This document shows positions 5,605-5,966 of a stretch of 5,966 nucleotides of DNA, one piece after another. The stretch covers positions 1-5,966 of the forward strand of contig JAHITG010000013.1 of NCBI GenBank assembly GCA_018817865.1, read 5' to 3'. The translations under genes were made by a program, and so were the position numbers. The notes under the pieces were generated by a model, which was not told where the DNA came from, ran no database searches, and saw only the letters and a list, made by a program, of their open reading frames with translations. Positions within the stretch are counted from its first letter, which is position 1. Every line of letters begins with the position of its first letter. The DNA is from Spirochaetota bacterium (GTDB lineage: Bacteria; Spirochaetota; JAHITG01).

Positions 5605-5617
5605 GTCAGACCTTGAA
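5605..5617 (-). repeat. Right copy of 13-bp inverted repeat
   Basis: GTCAGACCTTGAA on the plus strand is the exact reverse complement of 923-935. It lies between the DUF5615 gene and the YkgJ-family gene. The two copies together bracket the five exported-protein genes and the PIN-like gene. No target-site duplication is evident in the bases flanking the two copies. Confidence 0.6.
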
Positions 5618-5622
5618 GATAT

Positions 5623-5651
5623 TTGTTGCTTTTTCTTTTTTTAAATATAAC
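5623..5651 (+). promoter_or_regulatory. Possible promoter for the YkgJ-family gene
   Basis: TTGTTG (5623-5628) and TATAAC (5646-5651, 5 of 6 to consensus) are 17 nt apart. The leader would be about 58 nt. The -35 is poor, so this is a tentative call. Confidence 0.28.
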
Positions 5652-5715
5652 TTCTTTCTCCAGGTCAGGCAAGCAGAAATTTTTTCAAAAATTAGTGTTA
5701 TGCAGGATAAATAAA

Positions 5716-5966
5716 ATGGTATATGACAGCTATGCAGAAGAGGTAAAGGAAATTTACAGCCGGCTCGATGAACAGATACGGGAGATGAAAAAGCTCACAG
5801 GATTATCCTGTCCAAAGGCATGCGGGGTCTGCTGCAGTAAAGAGAATATCGAGGCTACAGCACTGGAGTTTTTACCGCTCAGCCTTCACCTGTGGGAAAC
5901 AGGTGAGGCTTTTTCTTGGTATAAGATCCTTCAAAAGGAGGATCTTAATAACACCTGTGTTTTTTA
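5716..5966 (+). CDS. YkgJ-family cysteine-cluster protein (C-terminus beyond window)
   Basis: The open frame runs from ATG 5716 to the right edge without a stop, giving 83 visible residues. AGGA at 5704-5707 lies 8 nt before the start. After a helical acidic/basic N-terminus (about residues 5-28), the sequence C-P-K-A-C-G-V-C-C at 32-40 forms the CxxxCxxCC cluster typical of the YkgJ / CxxCxxCC family (PF03692). It is followed by E-A-T-A-L-E-F-L-P-L at 46-55, and C81 begins what is probably the second Cys group. Members of this family are small cytoplasmic proteins thought to chelate zinc or iron; their precise role is poorly defined. It lies outside the inverted-repeat boundary and is less AT-rich than the exported genes. 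The 3' part is needed to see the remaining ligands. Confidence 0.87.
   Translation, partial: MVYDSYAEEVKEIYSRLDEQIREMKKLTGLSCPKACGVCCSKENIEATALEFLPLSLHLWETGEAFSWYKILQKEDLNNTCVF

Noticed and set aside
923..5617. Calling the repeat-bounded block a defined insertion sequence or transposon
   Set aside because: No transposase or integrase is encoded, the repeats are only 13 bp and no target duplication is visible, so it is reported as a finding rather than annotated as a mobile element.
1..5966. CRISPR array, tRNA, rRNA or attachment site
   Set aside because: No regularly spaced direct repeats, no cloverleaf with a T-loop signature and no ribosomal RNA-like stretches were found on reading both strands.

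Overview
The window reads as chromosome of a Gram-negative (diderm) bacterium, AT-rich overall and possibly from a spirochaete-like lineage. The evidence is one outer-membrane beta-barrel protein of the PF13568/PorT-like type, a second barrel-like protein ending in Phe, a lipoprotein with an L-Y-S-C lipobox and several Sec-type signal peptides. The lineage cannot be fixed from this sequence alone.

Layout. (1) Positions 1-799, minus strand: the N-terminal 266 codons of a fused cytidylyltransferase / PEP-mutase-type protein. It suggests phosphonate synthesis and CMP activation, probably for decorating a cell-surface glycan or lipid. It has a good divergent promoter (889-917) and runs off the left edge. 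(2) Positions 800-1105: a divergent intergenic region with promoters facing both ways, a 13-bp repeat and a leader hairpin. (3) Positions 1106-5154, plus strand: five consecutive genes for exported proteins, visibly AT-richer than the flanks. They are a PF13568-like barrel, a small protein with a signal peptide and two membrane helices, a PsbP/DcrB-like exported protein, a Tyr/Phe-rich barrel-like protein with two extra hydrophobic segments, and a LamG-like (concanavalin A-fold) lipoprotein. Only the last two are tightly coupled (2-nt gap); hairpins lie between genes 1 and 2 and between genes 2 and 3. (4) Positions 5208-5546, minus strand: a solitary DUF5615 PIN-like toxin-type protein with no visible antitoxin. 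(5) From 5716, plus strand: the start of a YkgJ-family CxxxCxxCC protein that runs off the right edge.

The main non-genic signal is a perfect 13-bp inverted repeat (923-935 and 5605-5617, inverted). It brackets the whole envelope-gene block plus the toxin-like gene. Together with the composition shift, this suggests that the block is an accessory insertion or lies between two dispersed REP-like repeats. No transposase, integrase, tRNA, rRNA or CRISPR array is visible. The five exported proteins may act together at the cell surface, but their joint function is unknown and rests only on proximity and shared strand.
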